DNA from: Psychrobacter phenylpyruvicus DSM 7000 = NBRC 102152
GTDB lineage: Bacteria; Pseudomonadota; Gammaproteobacteria; Pseudomonadales; Moraxellaceae
DNA length: 64,000 nt
Reading direction: 5' to 3'
Assembly (NCBI RefSeq): GCF_000685805.1
Contig: NZ_JMKP01000003.1
Span: 1-64,000, forward strand
Below are positions 8,500 through 17,563 of the stretch, in pieces (position 1 is the first letter of the stretch; every line of letters begins with the position of its first letter). The translations under genes were made by a program, and so were the position numbers. A model generated the notes under the pieces. The model had not been told where the DNA came from and did no database searches. It worked only from the letters and a program-made list of their open reading frames with translations.

Positions 8500-9528
8500 A
8501 TGAGCATAAATAAATCTTTCAACAAATCTTTTATCTTTGTTTGCATCGCATTGGGTCTGGGTACAGCAAGTTCCGTCTCTAATGCAGCCTTGACAATTGT
8601 TGAGCCAAGCAAAACGGGCAGCTCTCAAGTTCAGTGGGGCAATGCCGGCGGTTTATCAGAAGCCCGCAGTATCATGTACTCTAATCCAGGGGTGACCACT
8701 AATACCACTCGTTCTTTTTCTACTAATACTAATAATTATTCAAGCTCTTCAAGTTTTGTTGATAGATTGCCTATTACAGCGGCATCAAGAGGCGTTATCG
8801 TTTTAGACGTAGAAACCGGACAGCCTCTGTATGAAAAGAATGCTGATGTTGCTCGTCCAATCGCTTCTATCACCAAGATCATGACTGCTATGGTAGTTCT
8901 AGATGCCGGCCTTGATATGCGTGAAGAGATTATTCTTGAGCCTGAAGATTTCGTAGGCCCTAAGCGTGCTAGCTCTCGTTTGAAATCCGGTGACCGTATG
9001 AACCGTGCAGAGCTACTGTTAATGACGCTAATGAAGTCTGAGAACCCAGCGGCAAAATCTCTAGCCAGAAACTACCCAGGTGGCTATGATGCTTTCATGC
9101 GTGCAATGAACGCTAAAGCCCGCTCTTTAGGTATGCACAGTGCTTTCTTTGGTGATCCTACCGGTCTGGATAAGCGTAATGTAGCTTCTCCAATAGACTT
9201 AACCAAAATGGTTCGAGCTGCTGGTGAATATGAAGTGATCCGCCGCTTCTCTACTACCAAAAACTATGACTTCTTTGTTGCAAACTACAGTGCTGGTAAC
9301 CGTAGATATCCTGCTAACAACACCAGTAAGCTAGTTCGTAGCGGTACTTACCCAATTGGTATTTCTAAAACAGGCTTTATTAACGAAGCCGGTCAATGTG
9401 TAGTAATGGAAACTCAGGTAAATAACCGTCCTGCGATTATTGTCATTTTAGGTGCTGATAGCTCTAACACGCGCTGGAACGATGCAGAAAACATCCTACA
9501 TAACTTAGCTTTACGCCGTACTATTTAA
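8500..9528 (+). CDS. pbpG: D-alanyl-D-alanine endopeptidase (penicillin-binding protein 7/8 type)
   Basis: This is a low-molecular-mass penicillin-binding protein of family S11 that cleaves D-Ala-meso-DAP cross-links in the periplasm. A signal peptide ends near SNAA (residue 30). A Ser/Asn/Thr-rich linker (residues about 35-88) leads to the catalytic domain with all three active-site motifs: Ser123-x-x-Lys126 (SITK), Ser180-Glu-Asn182 (SEN) and Lys290-Thr-Gly (KTG). PBP7 enzymes lack the C-terminal membrane-anchoring domain of PBP5/6, as here, where the protein ends soon after the core. The linker is longer than in E. coli. Confidence 0.9.
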   Translation: MSINKSFNKSFIFVCIALGLGTASSVSNAALTIVEPSKTGSSQVQWGNAGGLSEARSIMYSNPGVTTNTTRSFSTNTNNYSSSSSFVDRLPITAASRGVIVLDVETGQPLYEKNADVARPIASITKIMTAMVVLDAGLDMREEIILEPEDFVGPKRASSRLKSGDRMNRAELLLMTLMKSENPAAKSLARNYPGGYDAFMRAMNAKARSLGMHSAFFGDPTGLDKRNVASPIDLTKMVRAAGEYEVIRRFSTTKNYDFFVANYSAGNRRYPANNTSKLVRSGTYPIGISKTGFINEAGQCVVMETQVNNRPAIIVILGADSSNTRWNDAENILHNLALRRTI

Positions 9529-9586
9529 TAGCTGACCTTGTGTTATTGATAACAACTAACTGCTATTAAATTAATATAGTACCCAC

Positions 9587-9621
9587 AAAAAAAAGATTGC
9601 TCTTAGAGCAATCTTTTTTTA
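9587..9621. terminator. Bidirectional terminator between pbpG and dksA-like gene
   Basis: AGATTGCTCT and AGAGCAATCT pair almost without a gap (so the innermost pairs must open) and are flanked by A and T runs. It sits between convergent genes. Confidence 0.8.
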
Positions 9622-9653
9622 TTCATTGATGATAATTTATTAATGACAATAGA

Positions 9654-9983
9654 TTAAGAGGCATGCTGCATACATAAAGTTGCATAAGGCACAGCTTCTA
9701 GTCTTTTGTCTTCGATATCTTCACCACAAACTGTACATTCGCCATAGGTACCGTTTTCGATACGACTCAGCGCATTTTTGACATAGTTAAGGCCTTGTTT
9801 GGCTTCAACTAATAAAGTTTTTCGCATCTCATTATCACGCATAGAAATGGCTTGGTCATCCCAATGTTCATTTAGATCATCTTGAGGGTTATAAATATGA
9901 TCTTCAATTTTATCGATACGGTTTTGATATTCTTGTTGTAACTCAAGTAGGCGGGCTTTGGCAGCAGAAAAATCTCTACTCAT
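9654..9983 (-). CDS. DksA/TraR-family zinc-finger protein (short DksA paralogue)
   Basis: The protein has a helical coiled-coil hairpin region (residues about 1-75, with acidic turn HWDDQAISMRD) and a zinc finger near the C-terminus. Its ligands are Cys83 and Cys86 (CTVC), Cys104 and then His107 in CMQH, where most family members have Cys. DksA homologues enter the RNA polymerase secondary channel and modulate initiation with ppGpp. At 109 residues it is shorter than true DksA (about 150), resembling YbiI/TraR-like paralogues. The second of two adjacent ATGs (9981-9983) was chosen because it sits 7 bases from AAGGAG; the first is only 3 away. Confidence 0.8.
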   Translation of the reverse strand: MSRDFSAAKARLLELQQEYQNRIDKIEDHIYNPQDDLNEHWDDQAISMRDNEMRKTLLVEAKQGLNYVKNALSRIENGTYGECTVCGEDIEDKRLEAVPYATLCMQHAS

Positions 9984-10264
9984 CATATTCTCCTTAAAAA
10001 AATATCATTTTATAGGGGTCATTTATAACCCTTTATTATTGCTTTGTTTATACCTTCTATATTAGCACTTATCCAATAATAAATCTTCGATTGCGCTAAA
10101 TAATACAGCGGTATCTTTAATATATTTCAATAATAATGAGTAGAAACAGAGGCGAAAATAGATTACGAAATATGATAGAATTCTCCCACTATTTTTTCTT
10201 TAAACCTAAAATTGAAATGTAAGCCAATTTTGACTTTTAATCATAATTAAGTAAGGGTAAATAC

Positions 10265-11473
10265 ATGAATTTCGCTAGAATGGAAAACCAAGATTTAACC
10301 GGAAAAACTGTGTTAATTCGTGAAGATTTGAACGTGCCAATTCAAAATGGAAAAATTTCTAATGATGCACGTTTGCAGTCAAGTTTACCCACTATTAAGC
10401 TAGCCCTTGAAAAAGGAGCAGCTGTCTTGGTTTGCTCCCACCTAGGTCGCCCCACAGAGGGAGAGTTTGAAGAAAAATACTCTATGCAACCTGTAGCAGA
10501 CTACTTGAGTAAGCATCTAGGTCTAACTGTAAATTTAAATAAAGATTATGCTGAACAAGGCGTGTCTATTCAGCCAGGTGAAGTAGTGCTATTAGAAAAC
10601 GTTCGCTTTAACGTTGGTGAAAAGAAAAACACAGAAGCTTTATCACAGCGCTATGCTGATCTATGCGACGTATTCGTTATGGATGCTTTTGGTACCGCTC
10701 ATAGAGCTCAAGCCTCTACCGAAGGGGTGATCCAAGCTGCAGCCAAAGCCGGCAAAGTAGTGTGTGCAGGTCCTTTACTAGCAGCAGAGCTAGATGCTTT
10801 AGACAAAGCATTGCACGCACCAAAAAAACCATTAGTGGCCATTGTAGGTGGCTCAAAGGTATCTACCAAACTAGACGTACTGATCAGCTTAGCTAAAATT
10901 TGTGATCAAATTATCGTTGGTGGTGGTATTGCCAACACCTTTATCGCGGCAAAAGGTTATCCAGTAGGGGCTTCATTATATGAAGCAGATATGATTGAGA
11001 CAGCAAAACAAATCATGACTCAAACTGAGATTTTATTGCCACAAAATGTGGTAGTAGCTGACAAAAATCAAATTAACTTTGATGACTTTATCAACTCATT
11101 GCAAGCAGCAACCCCAATTGTAAAAAATATCGATTCAGTTTCTGAAAATGACATGATTCTAGATATAGCAGCTGAAGGGGCAGAGCATATCTTTGATGCT
11201 GTGAAAAATGCGGCTACTATTTTGTGGAATGGCCCAGTTGGCGTGTTTGAGGTAGATGCCTTTGCAGAAGGAACTCGACTATTGTCAGAAGCTGTAAAAG
11301 ACAGTAATGGTTTTTCAATTGCAGGTGGAGGAGATACTTTAGCTGCTATTCATAAATTCAAAGTAGAAGACGGCGTAAGCTATATGTCTACAGGTGGTGG
11401 CGCTTTCTTAGAGTTTGTAGAAGGTAAAGTACTACCTGCTGTCGCAGCTCTAGAAAAGCACAGCTCTAAGTAA
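10265..11473 (+). CDS. pgk: Phosphoglycerate kinase
   Basis: Pgk transfers the acyl phosphate of 1,3-bisphosphoglycerate to ADP in glycolysis. The N-terminal 3PG-binding domain is clear ([11 protein letters not shown], then SHLGRP and [12 protein letters not shown]), as is the C-terminal nucleotide domain ([21 protein letters not shown] and AGGGDTLA). The length of 402 residues is slightly over the family norm. AAGGGTAA precedes the ATG. It is often grouped with gapA, tktA or fba, but here it stands alone, with the DksA-like gene divergent and a lipoprotein gene 200 bases downstream. Confidence 0.97.
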   Translation: MNFARMENQDLTGKTVLIREDLNVPIQNGKISNDARLQSSLPTIKLALEKGAAVLVCSHLGRPTEGEFEEKYSMQPVADYLSKHLGLTVNLNKDYAEQGVSIQPGEVVLLENVRFNVGEKKNTEALSQRYADLCDVFVMDAFGTAHRAQASTEGVIQAAAKAGKVVCAGPLLAAELDALDKALHAPKKPLVAIVGGSKVSTKLDVLISLAKICDQIIVGGGIANTFIAAKGYPVGASLYEADMIETAKQIMTQTEILLPQNVVVADKNQINFDDFINSLQAATPIVKNIDSVSENDMILDIAAEGAEHIFDAVKNAATILWNGPVGVFEVDAFAEGTRLLSEAVKDSNGFSIAGGGDTLAAIHKFKVEDGVSYMSTGGGAFLEFVEGKVLPAVAALEKHSSK

Positions 11474-11673
11474 TTAAAATCTATACTTATTTCTGTAAAG
11501 GAAGCTTATTACTGCAAAGCTTGTTTGGGTTGTATGTCATTAATATAACATTAACTTAGTGCTATATTTGGTTTAGTTAAACTTAAACCTAGGTTACTTA
11601 AAGCTACTTGTATTTTTAATTATTAGCTATTAGAATGCTGAAAATCTAATATTATAAATTGTGAGGAGTTCAC

Positions 11674-12042
11674 ATGTTATACCGTCATCTTTTAATCGCA
11701 GGCCTTGTTGCTAGTGCAGTTGCTATCACTGGTTGTAGTAAAGAAACTGAACAAGCTGCCGATGCAGGTAATGTAGAAGCTGCAGCTGAAAGTGCAGGTG
11801 AAGATACTGTTGATAATGCCCAAACGGCTGGCGCAGTAGCTACTGGTGCTGTTGTCAATGCGGGTGAAGCTATTGCTGAAGGTGCAAATTCTGCTGTTGA
11901 AAGTACAGCAAATGCGGTATCAGAGGGCTCAACTGCTGTCGCTGAAGGCTCTAAAGATGTAGCAAACAATACTAAAGATAATGTAGACCTACAAGCTAAT
12001 CCAGAAGTTGTGGAAGCGGTTGATGAAGATCAGCAATACTAA
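11674..12042 (+). CDS. Small Ala/Glu/Val-rich lipoprotein
   Basis: A lipoprotein signal with lipobox AITGC places the mature N-terminus at Cys21. The remaining 100 residues are low-complexity, rich in Ala, Glu, Asn and Val, with quasi-repeats of the type AxxVAxGAxxAxxEG that would form a long amphipathic helix. This resembles entericidin-like or late-embryogenesis-like helical lipoproteins only in composition. A good ribosome site (GAGGAG) precedes the ATG. I do not recognise a specific function; it could be an outer-membrane spacer or stress protein. Confidence 0.75.
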   Translation: MLYRHLLIAGLVASAVAITGCSKETEQAADAGNVEAAAESAGEDTVDNAQTAGAVATGAVVNAGEAIAEGANSAVESTANAVSEGSTAVAEGSKDVANNTKDNVDLQANPEVVEAVDEDQQY

Positions 12043-12105
12043 TTTATCTGCTTAAAGGCCGTATTGTTAAATATTATATTTTTTAAATACTGCATTTAAG
12101 TGTAA

Positions 12106-12136
12106 TAAGAGCTCTGACTGTGTCAGGGCTTTTTTA
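12106..12136 (+). terminator. Terminator after the Ala-rich lipoprotein gene
   Basis: AAGAGCTCTGAC pairs with GTCAGGGCTTTT (two G-T pairs) around a three-base loop, then a T-run. Confidence 0.75.
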
Positions 12137-12170
12137 ATGGCTATGAATTTATAGTTATTTAAATGGGGAA

Positions 12171-12206
12171 TTGAATAGGAAGTTTAATAGAAAGTTGAAT
12201 AGGAAA
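12171..12206. repeat. Three short tandem repeats (12-bp period)
   Basis: Units TTGAATAGGAAG, TTTAATAGAAAG and TTGAATAGGAAA follow one another in the spacer before ruvA. Confidence 0.55.
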
Positions 12207-12271
12207 CGAAGTAAGAGAGATATAGGGAAACCAACAGCAAGGCACAAGCTCAGTAAATAGTTGGGTATCTT

Positions 12272-12280
12272 TGCTATAAT
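12272..12280 (+). promoter_or_regulatory. Extended -10 promoter of ruvA
   Basis: TGCTATAAT is a perfect extended -10 element. It would start transcription near 12287, about 30 bases before ruvA. There is no good -35 box, as is common for extended -10 promoters. Confidence 0.6.
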
Positions 12281-12317
12281 GAAGTTTGTTTTTTTATTAG
12301 AGAATTAAAATAACATT

Positions 12318-12950
12318 ATGATAGGACTAATTGAAGGTAAGGTATGTCATTTGTCAGCTCCTGTGGCCTGCATTATGACAGCCTCTGGAGTAGGTTACGA
12401 GATAGAATTGCCTCTACCAGACTTTTGTCAGCTACAACTCGATGCTAACGTGGCTGTATGGACTCATTTGCATGTGCGTGAAGATGCTCAATTACTTTAT
12501 GGCTTTATAAAGCATCAAGAAAGAGATGTTTTTCGCCAGCTGATTCGTATTAATGGGGTAGGCGCGAAAATGGCACTGGCTATGATGTCCACTATGTCTG
12601 CGCCAGAGTTAAAGCAGGCGGTGGAGAGTGATAATGAAGTAGCATTGACCCGAGTTCCTGGCATTGGCAAAAAGACGGCACAGCGACTACTTATCGAACT
12701 AAAAGGTAAGTTTGATAGTATCGAAAACAGTGGCGAGCTGTTTGATGACTTAAAAAACACGCCCAAATCAGCTGCTGGTAGTGAAGGGGTTATACTTGCC
12801 GAAGTGGAATCAGCACTTATTAGCCTAGGTTATCGCGATAAAGAGGCCCAAAAAGCCATTAAAGCTGCGAGAGAAACAGAAGCGGGTCAAAATATTGTTG
12901 ACACGCAGTCGCTATTAAAACTAACTCTGCAACAGCTTTCAAATTTTTAG
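12318..12950 (+). CDS. ruvA: Holliday junction branch-migration protein RuvA
   Basis: RuvA forms the tetramer that holds Holliday junctions and loads the RuvB motor. The N-terminal OB-fold starts MIGLIEGKV, followed by the two helix-hairpin-helix motifs (RINGVGAKMALAMM and RVPGIGKKTAQRLLIELKGK) and the flexible linker. The C-terminal domain III that contacts RuvB is also present (EVESALISLGYRDKEAQKAI). The length, 210 residues, is typical. It is separated from ruvC (10 kb away) and there is no ruvB downstream; a terminator and the convergent argD follow. Confidence 0.96.
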   Translation: MIGLIEGKVCHLSAPVACIMTASGVGYEIELPLPDFCQLQLDANVAVWTHLHVREDAQLLYGFIKHQERDVFRQLIRINGVGAKMALAMMSTMSAPELKQAVESDNEVALTRVPGIGKKTAQRLLIELKGKFDSIENSGELFDDLKNTPKSAAGSEGVILAEVESALISLGYRDKEAQKAIKAARETEAGQNIVDTQSLLKLTLQQLSNF

Positions 12951-13000
12951 GGGTTAGCCTCTAGTTTGTAATATTTAATTTAGCCTAAGCAATAAAACAT

Positions 13001-13035
13001 AAAAGCCCTTCAAGTATAAACTGAAGGGCCTTTGC
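13001..13035. terminator. Terminator between ruvA and argD
   Basis: GCCCTTCA (13005-13012) pairs with TGAAGGGC (13022-13029), flanked by AAAA and CTTTG. It lies between convergent genes. Confidence 0.65.
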
Positions 13036-13064
13036 TTGTTATGGATTATATAAGGTTTATTTGG

Positions 13065-14255
13065 TTAGCTTAGAGTAGATTTGATCAGTCGAATCAGTCT
13101 TTCAATCAGTTGATCGCTTTCTTCACGCTTTAGATTTAAAGGAGGTAGCAAGCGGATAACATGACCTCCAGTAACGTTGATGATTAGTTTCTCTTGTTCA
13201 CGTGCTCTGTCAACTAAAGTGCTGCAATCAGTCGACTCTGGCAATACAACACCTATCATCATGCCATGCCCTCGAGTAGTAACCCCAAGATCTTTTAAGG
13301 CTTCACTCAAAGAGTGCTGAATGTAGTCGCCTTCGGTAGTGGCATTTTGCATAACATCAGTATTGGTTAAAATATCATAAACGGTATGCACTACACGGCT
13401 GCCTAAAGGCGTGCCTCCGTAAGTAGAGCCGTGGCTACCTACTTGGAACAAATCACGAGCACGGCCACGGACCATACAGGCACCAATAGGGAAGCCGTTA
13501 CCCAAGCCTTTAGCAGTTGATAGAACATCCGGCTTAGCGTTACTGTGCTGATAAGCAAAGTATTTACCAGTACGGCCATTACCCGTTTGCACCTCATCGA
13601 GCATAAATAACCAGTCTTGTAGGTCGCACACTGCTTGCACTTGCTCTAAATAATCGAAGCCATCTTTGGCTGTATTCAAGCCACCTTCACCTTGAATGGG
13701 TTCCAATAGAACAGCAGTAATTTCATCATTGTCTTGAGCCGCTTTTTTAAGAGCTTCAATATCCCCAAATGGCACACGAATAAAGTCTGAGTCTAAGGTA
13801 AAGAAGCCTTCACGTGCCTTAGGATTTGCAGTAGCGGTTACCGTCAACAGAGTGCGGCCATGGAATGACTTTTCCATAACGATAACTTTAGGTTTTTTAT
13901 AGCCTTTTTTATAGCCGTATAGGCGGGCCATCTTAAGTGCAGCCTCATTGGCTTCAGCGCCACTGTTGGCAAAGAAGACACTGTCCATGCCAGCAGCTTG
14001 GCACAAGGCTTCCGCGGCCTTTTGTTGCCATTCAATTTGGAATAAGTTACTGGTATGCACTAAAGTAGCGGCTTGCTCTTGAATGGCCTTGGTAATCTTA
14101 GGATGGCAATGACCGAGACCACAAACTGCAATACCGGTTAATGCGTCTAAGTAAGCAGTATCGTCAGCGGTATAAAGCCAGCTGCCTTCTCCTCGAGTAA
14201 AGCTTATTGGTTGAGGGCTATAGGTAGGCATAATATAGGAGTGCGATGCTGACAT
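13065..14255 (-). CDS. argD: Acetylornithine/succinyldiaminopimelate-type aminotransferase
   Basis: A class-III PLP aminotransferase of 396 residues. The N-terminal YLDALTGIAVCGLGHCHP, the FHGRTL segment, the LDEVQTGNGRTG stretch that contacts PLP, and the PLP lysine in TAKGLGNGFPIGA all match ArgD, which converts acetylglutamate semialdehyde to acetylornithine in arginine synthesis and often serves lysine synthesis too. The ribosome site AAGGA is 8 bases before the ATG. No other arginine gene is adjacent, so arg genes are dispersed. A related omega-aminotransferase is less likely given the CGLGHCHP and substrate-loop wording. Confidence 0.9.
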   Translation of the reverse strand: MSASHSYIMPTYSPQPISFTRGEGSWLYTADDTAYLDALTGIAVCGLGHCHPKITKAIQEQAATLVHTSNLFQIEWQQKAAEALCQAAGMDSVFFANSGAEANEAALKMARLYGYKKGYKKPKVIVMEKSFHGRTLLTVTATANPKAREGFFTLDSDFIRVPFGDIEALKKAAQDNDEITAVLLEPIQGEGGLNTAKDGFDYLEQVQAVCDLQDWLFMLDEVQTGNGRTGKYFAYQHSNAKPDVLSTAKGLGNGFPIGACMVRGRARDLFQVGSHGSTYGGTPLGSRVVHTVYDILTNTDVMQNATTEGDYIQHSLSEALKDLGVTTRGHGMMIGVVLPESTDCSTLVDRAREQEKLIINVTGGHVIRLLPPLNLKREESDQLIERLIRLIKSTLS

Positions 14256-14359
14256 AATGGGTCCTTAAACATTTAGCAGATAAGTGGATAGCAAGTATTG
14301 TAGCTGAATAAATCAGATGTGTGCAGTATTAAAACAACGTAATAAAAGCTGGCCAATAA

Positions 14360-14569
14360 TTAATGATTAAGATCATCTGAAAAAGGCGACTCTTCGGCAG
14401 CAACACGATATTCTTCATTGGCCCAAGCGCCTAAGTCAATAAGCTTGCATCGATCGCTACAAAAAGGCTTATAAGGATTGCCATGCCATGCGGTAGCCTT
14501 CTTGCAGCGCGGGCAAGGGTAGGTTTTTGGACTGGAAGGGCTTTTGGAGTGGTCTGTAGAGTCGGTCAT
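14360..14569 (-). CDS. yacG: DNA gyrase inhibitor YacG
   Basis: This small zinc protein binds GyrB and blocks DNA binding by gyrase. The four zinc ligands are Cys19 and Cys22 (CPRC), Cys37 and Cys41 (FCSDRC), followed by the hallmark [13 protein letters not shown]. The C-terminus is acidic. The frame is open further upstream to 14662, but the ATG at 14569 gives the family length (69 residues) and avoids about 30 non-conserved residues. The ribosome site is weak. It is not next to coaE, its usual partner, in this window. Confidence 0.88.
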   Translation of the reverse strand: MTDSTDHSKSPSSPKTYPCPRCKKATAWHGNPYKPFCSDRCKLIDLGAWANEEYRVAAEESPFSDDLNH

Positions 14570-14798
14570 AATTAAAGTCTTTAAGTTACCAGATAAGTTG
14601 TGAGCCATTAAATGACTAATTGAGATTATAACATGAGTATCAGAGGGCTTATACTGCCTCACAATTTATCTTAGCATGTAATATGAGGTTGATATCATTA
14701 CCAATGTAAATATGAAAATAACCCTTATAGTTCCCCCTGATGGAGCTTTAGAAATGATAACATATACCCAATTACCGATAATTTTCTAACTTGATTAA

Positions 14799-15569
14799 GT
14801 GTCAAAAACAATTATGTCAACACCACAACCTAACTCCTTATTGTCTGCTGAGACGCTAAGTCATAACAAAAGTCGCTGTTTTAAGCCTGAGAAGCTAACT
14901 GCCCCAAGAGATTTTTCGCTACCTGCATTCGTGACTCGTGCTATTGAAGCCAGTAAAGAGACTGGTAGTAAGGGAAATTTAGATGACGCCAGCCGACCGC
15001 TAATAGTAGAGATTGGCGCTGGTAAAGGTATGCATGCTTGCTTATATGCCAAAAAGAATCCCGAACACGATTTGATTGCTATTGAAAGAACTCAAAACAA
15101 ATTCACTGCTTTCAATAACTTAGTACAGTCTGTTAGTAAGGAAGTGGTCAATCTAGATAATATCTTAGCGGTACATGCAGACGCTATCCCTTATTGTGTC
15201 CATGCCTTACCGGCACAAAGTGTGGATGTGTTTTATTTACTATACCCCAACCCTGAACCCAAAAATCCTAACCAGCAATGGTTAAATATGCCGTTTTTTG
15301 AGTTTTTATTATCACGATTAAAACCTGAGGGTAGGGTCATATTGGCCAGTAATATCGAAGAGTACATAGATAATGCCTATCAGCAGGCAATAGATACTTG
15401 GTGCTTAGCTACTCAGCGAAAAGTAGTCCCCATAGACAGTAAGCGCACTCACTTTGAAATAAAGTATTTAGCAAGAGGTGAAACCTGTTGGGAGCTTGAA
15501 ATGACAAAGCCTGAGGGTTATGTCACTCGTTTTGATGATTGGAATTCAGAGGCATTACAGTCAATTTAA
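14799..15569 (+). CDS. TrmB-like SAM-dependent methyltransferase
   Basis: The Rossmann methyltransferase motif I is VEIGAGKGMHACLYAKKNP, followed by DLIAIERTQNKF, in the pattern of tRNA (guanine-N7)-methyltransferase TrmB. The TrmB active-site segment (normally PDPWPKKRH) is replaced by YPNPEPKNPNQQW, with no basic cluster. An N-terminal extension of about 65 residues precedes motif I. It is therefore probably a paralogue with another substrate rather than the cell's TrmB. The GTG at 14799 and the ATG at 14814 are both possible starts; neither has a strong ribosome site. Confidence 0.7.
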   Translation: MSKTIMSTPQPNSLLSAETLSHNKSRCFKPEKLTAPRDFSLPAFVTRAIEASKETGSKGNLDDASRPLIVEIGAGKGMHACLYAKKNPEHDLIAIERTQNKFTAFNNLVQSVSKEVVNLDNILAVHADAIPYCVHALPAQSVDVFYLLYPNPEPKNPNQQWLNMPFFEFLLSRLKPEGRVILASNIEEYIDNAYQQAIDTWCLATQRKVVPIDSKRTHFEIKYLARGETCWELEMTKPEGYVTRFDDWNSEALQSI

Positions 15570-15623
15570 AGAGCCTTCAATTTAAATGCTAGTCAATTTA
15601 AATAGCAGTCATTTTAAATACAG
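15559..15623. repeat. Four ~16-bp tandem repeats spanning the stop codon of the methyltransferase gene
   Basis: Units TCAATTTAAAGAGCCT, TCAATTTAAATGCTAG, TCAATTTAAATAGCAG and TCATTTTAAATACAG follow head to tail, the first containing the TAA stop of the methyltransferase. This looks like a duplication of the gene's last codons into the spacer. Confidence 0.8.
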
Positions 15624-15684
15624 TCATTTGATTTTTATCGAAGCCAATAATTAAGAGTGCCAGATTTTGTAGGATTTCCTCCAT

Positions 15685-15724
15685 AAAAAAGGTTTGCTTG
15701 AACTTAGTCCAAGCAAGCCTTTAG
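15685..15724. terminator. Bidirectional terminator between methyltransferase and ABC1 kinase genes
   Basis: AAAGGTTTGCTTG (15688-15700) pairs with CAAGCAAGCCTTT (15710-15722) around a 9-base loop, with an A-run before it. Confidence 0.7.
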
Positions 15725-15780
15725 TTATTGGCTCAGTCAATGCTATCACCCCTTAGTTTTGAGGTGATTGCATACTATGT

Positions 15781-17217
15781 TTACATGTTAATAGGCACAA
15801 ACTTACTTAGGGTGTCATAGGTATTGGTTCTGGCATTTAATATGGTTAAGAAGGTATAAGCGCCAATGAATTTACGGCTGATAAACATAAACTCTTTTGG
15901 GGGTAAGCTAAACTCACGAGACTGCATAGCATTGGCCGAGCTTTCCATTAGTCGCTTATGTAAGTTGCTATTGGCCCAGTGGTAATAGCCATGCTCATCT
16001 ATTAACTCGCTGGCTTTATTTTGTGGCAAACTAGGATTTCTAAAAGGCTCTGTTGCCAGTAAGAAAACTTCGGCCATATTGGCCTTTACCTCCAAGCTCA
16101 TACTGTCAAAGAATTCATAACCCTGCATGGCCTCCATCATTTGCTGCTTGTCATAATTAAAGCCTGCCAACATAAGATTGCGGGCAATTTTTAATAAATG
16201 ATCATCGAACTGACGCATGGCCCCGAAGTCTAATAAGATAAGCTTGTCTTTTCCATCTGGCTTATCTGCAGGCTCTGAGCGAATTAGATAGTTTCCGAAA
16301 TTTGGGTCAGTTTGCATCTCGCCCCAAACAAAGATTTCATTGAGCATGATATCGATAGCCGCCTTGCCCAAAGCGTCTCGACGACGTTGGGGTAAAGCTT
16401 TTAGGTTAGCATTAGTAACTGCCACCCCTTCCTCAAAGCTTAGGCAAAGTAGTCTTGGGGTAGAGTAGGCTTCATAAACCTTCGGAACCCCGTAACGCTC
16501 ATCATCTTTTAGGCGCTCATAAAAGCGCATAGTGGTCTGTGCTTCAGCAACATAGTCCACTTCTACTTTTAATAGGTCACTGATTTCATTAAACCATTCA
16601 TCTAACGCTTTGGTTTGAGGGACTGCGTTAGTCACTTTTAATAAGTGCTTGAATAAGCTTAAGTCTGAATCAATAGCATCAGCAACTCCAGGATACTGCA
16701 CCTTGAGTACCACCTGTTGGCCCGTGGCTTTAATGGTAGCTCGATGCACTTGTGCCAAAGAGGCTGTACCGATAGGAGTAGCAGAGACTTCTAGCTCGTC
16801 TAAACGGTTGCCAAGCTGCTGGCGTAGGGCAGACTCTACTACTGGCCAAGACAAACTGGCTGTGCTGTCATTTAAGCGATGTAAGGCTGCAGTAATCTCA
16901 GGATGTAGAAAATGCTCGCCATATAAGGCCAACATTTGGCCAATCTTCACCACAGAGCCTTTTAGCTTACCTAATTCATCTGCTAAATAAGCTGCTTGCT
17001 CCTTCATAAACTCTTGGTTGCGAGAGGCTCTTTCTTCTTTACTTAAAAAAAGACCGCTAAAGCTATTACCTGCCCAACGTCTTCCTAGGTTTAAAGAGGT
17101 TTTAGCCATAGAAAGACGACGGTCTAAACGAGAGGTCTTAAGCTCGCCCATCTCATTTGTTAAACGGCTTTTTGGTAAGTCTGTTTGTGGCGGTGTTGAA
17201 GAATGTGAATTTGACAT
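15781..17217 (-). CDS. ABC1/UbiB/AarF family atypical kinase
   Basis: This belongs to the COQ8/UbiB kinase-like family, which supports ubiquinone biosynthesis or lipid handling. The family's KxGQ motif is present (VVKIGQMLA), as are the Ala-rich nucleotide loop (TPIGTASLAQVH), the catalytic lysine (VVLKVQYPG), the QTDPNFGNY catalytic loop and the metal-binding LLDFGAMR. The protein lacks the C-terminal transmembrane pair of true UbiB and is not next to ubiE/ubiJ, so it fits the soluble UbiB-like subgroup found as a second copy in Moraxellaceae. Its cellular target is not known. The start has no strong ribosome site. Confidence 0.85.
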   Translation of the reverse strand: MSNSHSSTPPQTDLPKSRLTNEMGELKTSRLDRRLSMAKTSLNLGRRWAGNSFSGLFLSKEERASRNQEFMKEQAAYLADELGKLKGSVVKIGQMLALYGEHFLHPEITAALHRLNDSTASLSWPVVESALRQQLGNRLDELEVSATPIGTASLAQVHRATIKATGQQVVLKVQYPGVADAIDSDLSLFKHLLKVTNAVPQTKALDEWFNEISDLLKVEVDYVAEAQTTMRFYERLKDDERYGVPKVYEAYSTPRLLCLSFEEGVAVTNANLKALPQRRRDALGKAAIDIMLNEIFVWGEMQTDPNFGNYLIRSEPADKPDGKDKLILLDFGAMRQFDDHLLKIARNLMLAGFNYDKQQMMEAMQGYEFFDSMSLEVKANMAEVFLLATEPFRNPSLPQNKASELIDEHGYYHWANSNLHKRLMESSANAMQSREFSLPPKEFMFISRKFIGAYTFLTILNARTNTYDTLSKFVPINM

Positions 17218-17563
17218 GTTTTAACCATATAGAAAACTAAAGCTGTGGCTACGTTGACCATTAAACAGCAATATAAGTAATTAGGGTTGGCACAAATATC
17301 CTGAGTGCTATAACTTATAATTATTTTAACCGTACCAATTAATACTACGTTGTTGGTCTACTCTGAGTTATTGGCTTACTTTCTAGAGTAGCATTGTTAT
17401 TGTGGTGATCCACTGAACTGAGAGTATCAGTAATCGACCTAATAAAACAAGCTAGGTTGTAATATATCAATGGGGCTGAATACCAACAAAACAATGGTAA
17501 TGTTCAGCCCCATGATTTATCTCACAATAAAGCTAATAAAGCCAATAATTAGGAGAAGCTTTA
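17218..17563. other. Spacer between purD and ABC1 kinase gene
   Basis: This 346-base gap has no gene. It contains the purD end hairpin (listed separately) and, next to the kinase gene, an AT-rich stretch that should hold its promoter, with no recognisable boxes. Confidence 0.5.
17470..17513 (-). terminator. Long hairpin after purD
   Basis: ATGGGGCTGAA pairs perfectly with TTCAGCCCCAT (17470-17480 with 17503-17513), and an inner TACCA/TGGTA pair extends it. It lies about 50 bases after the purD stop. The T-run is weak, so it may be a terminator or an mRNA-end stabiliser. Confidence 0.6.
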
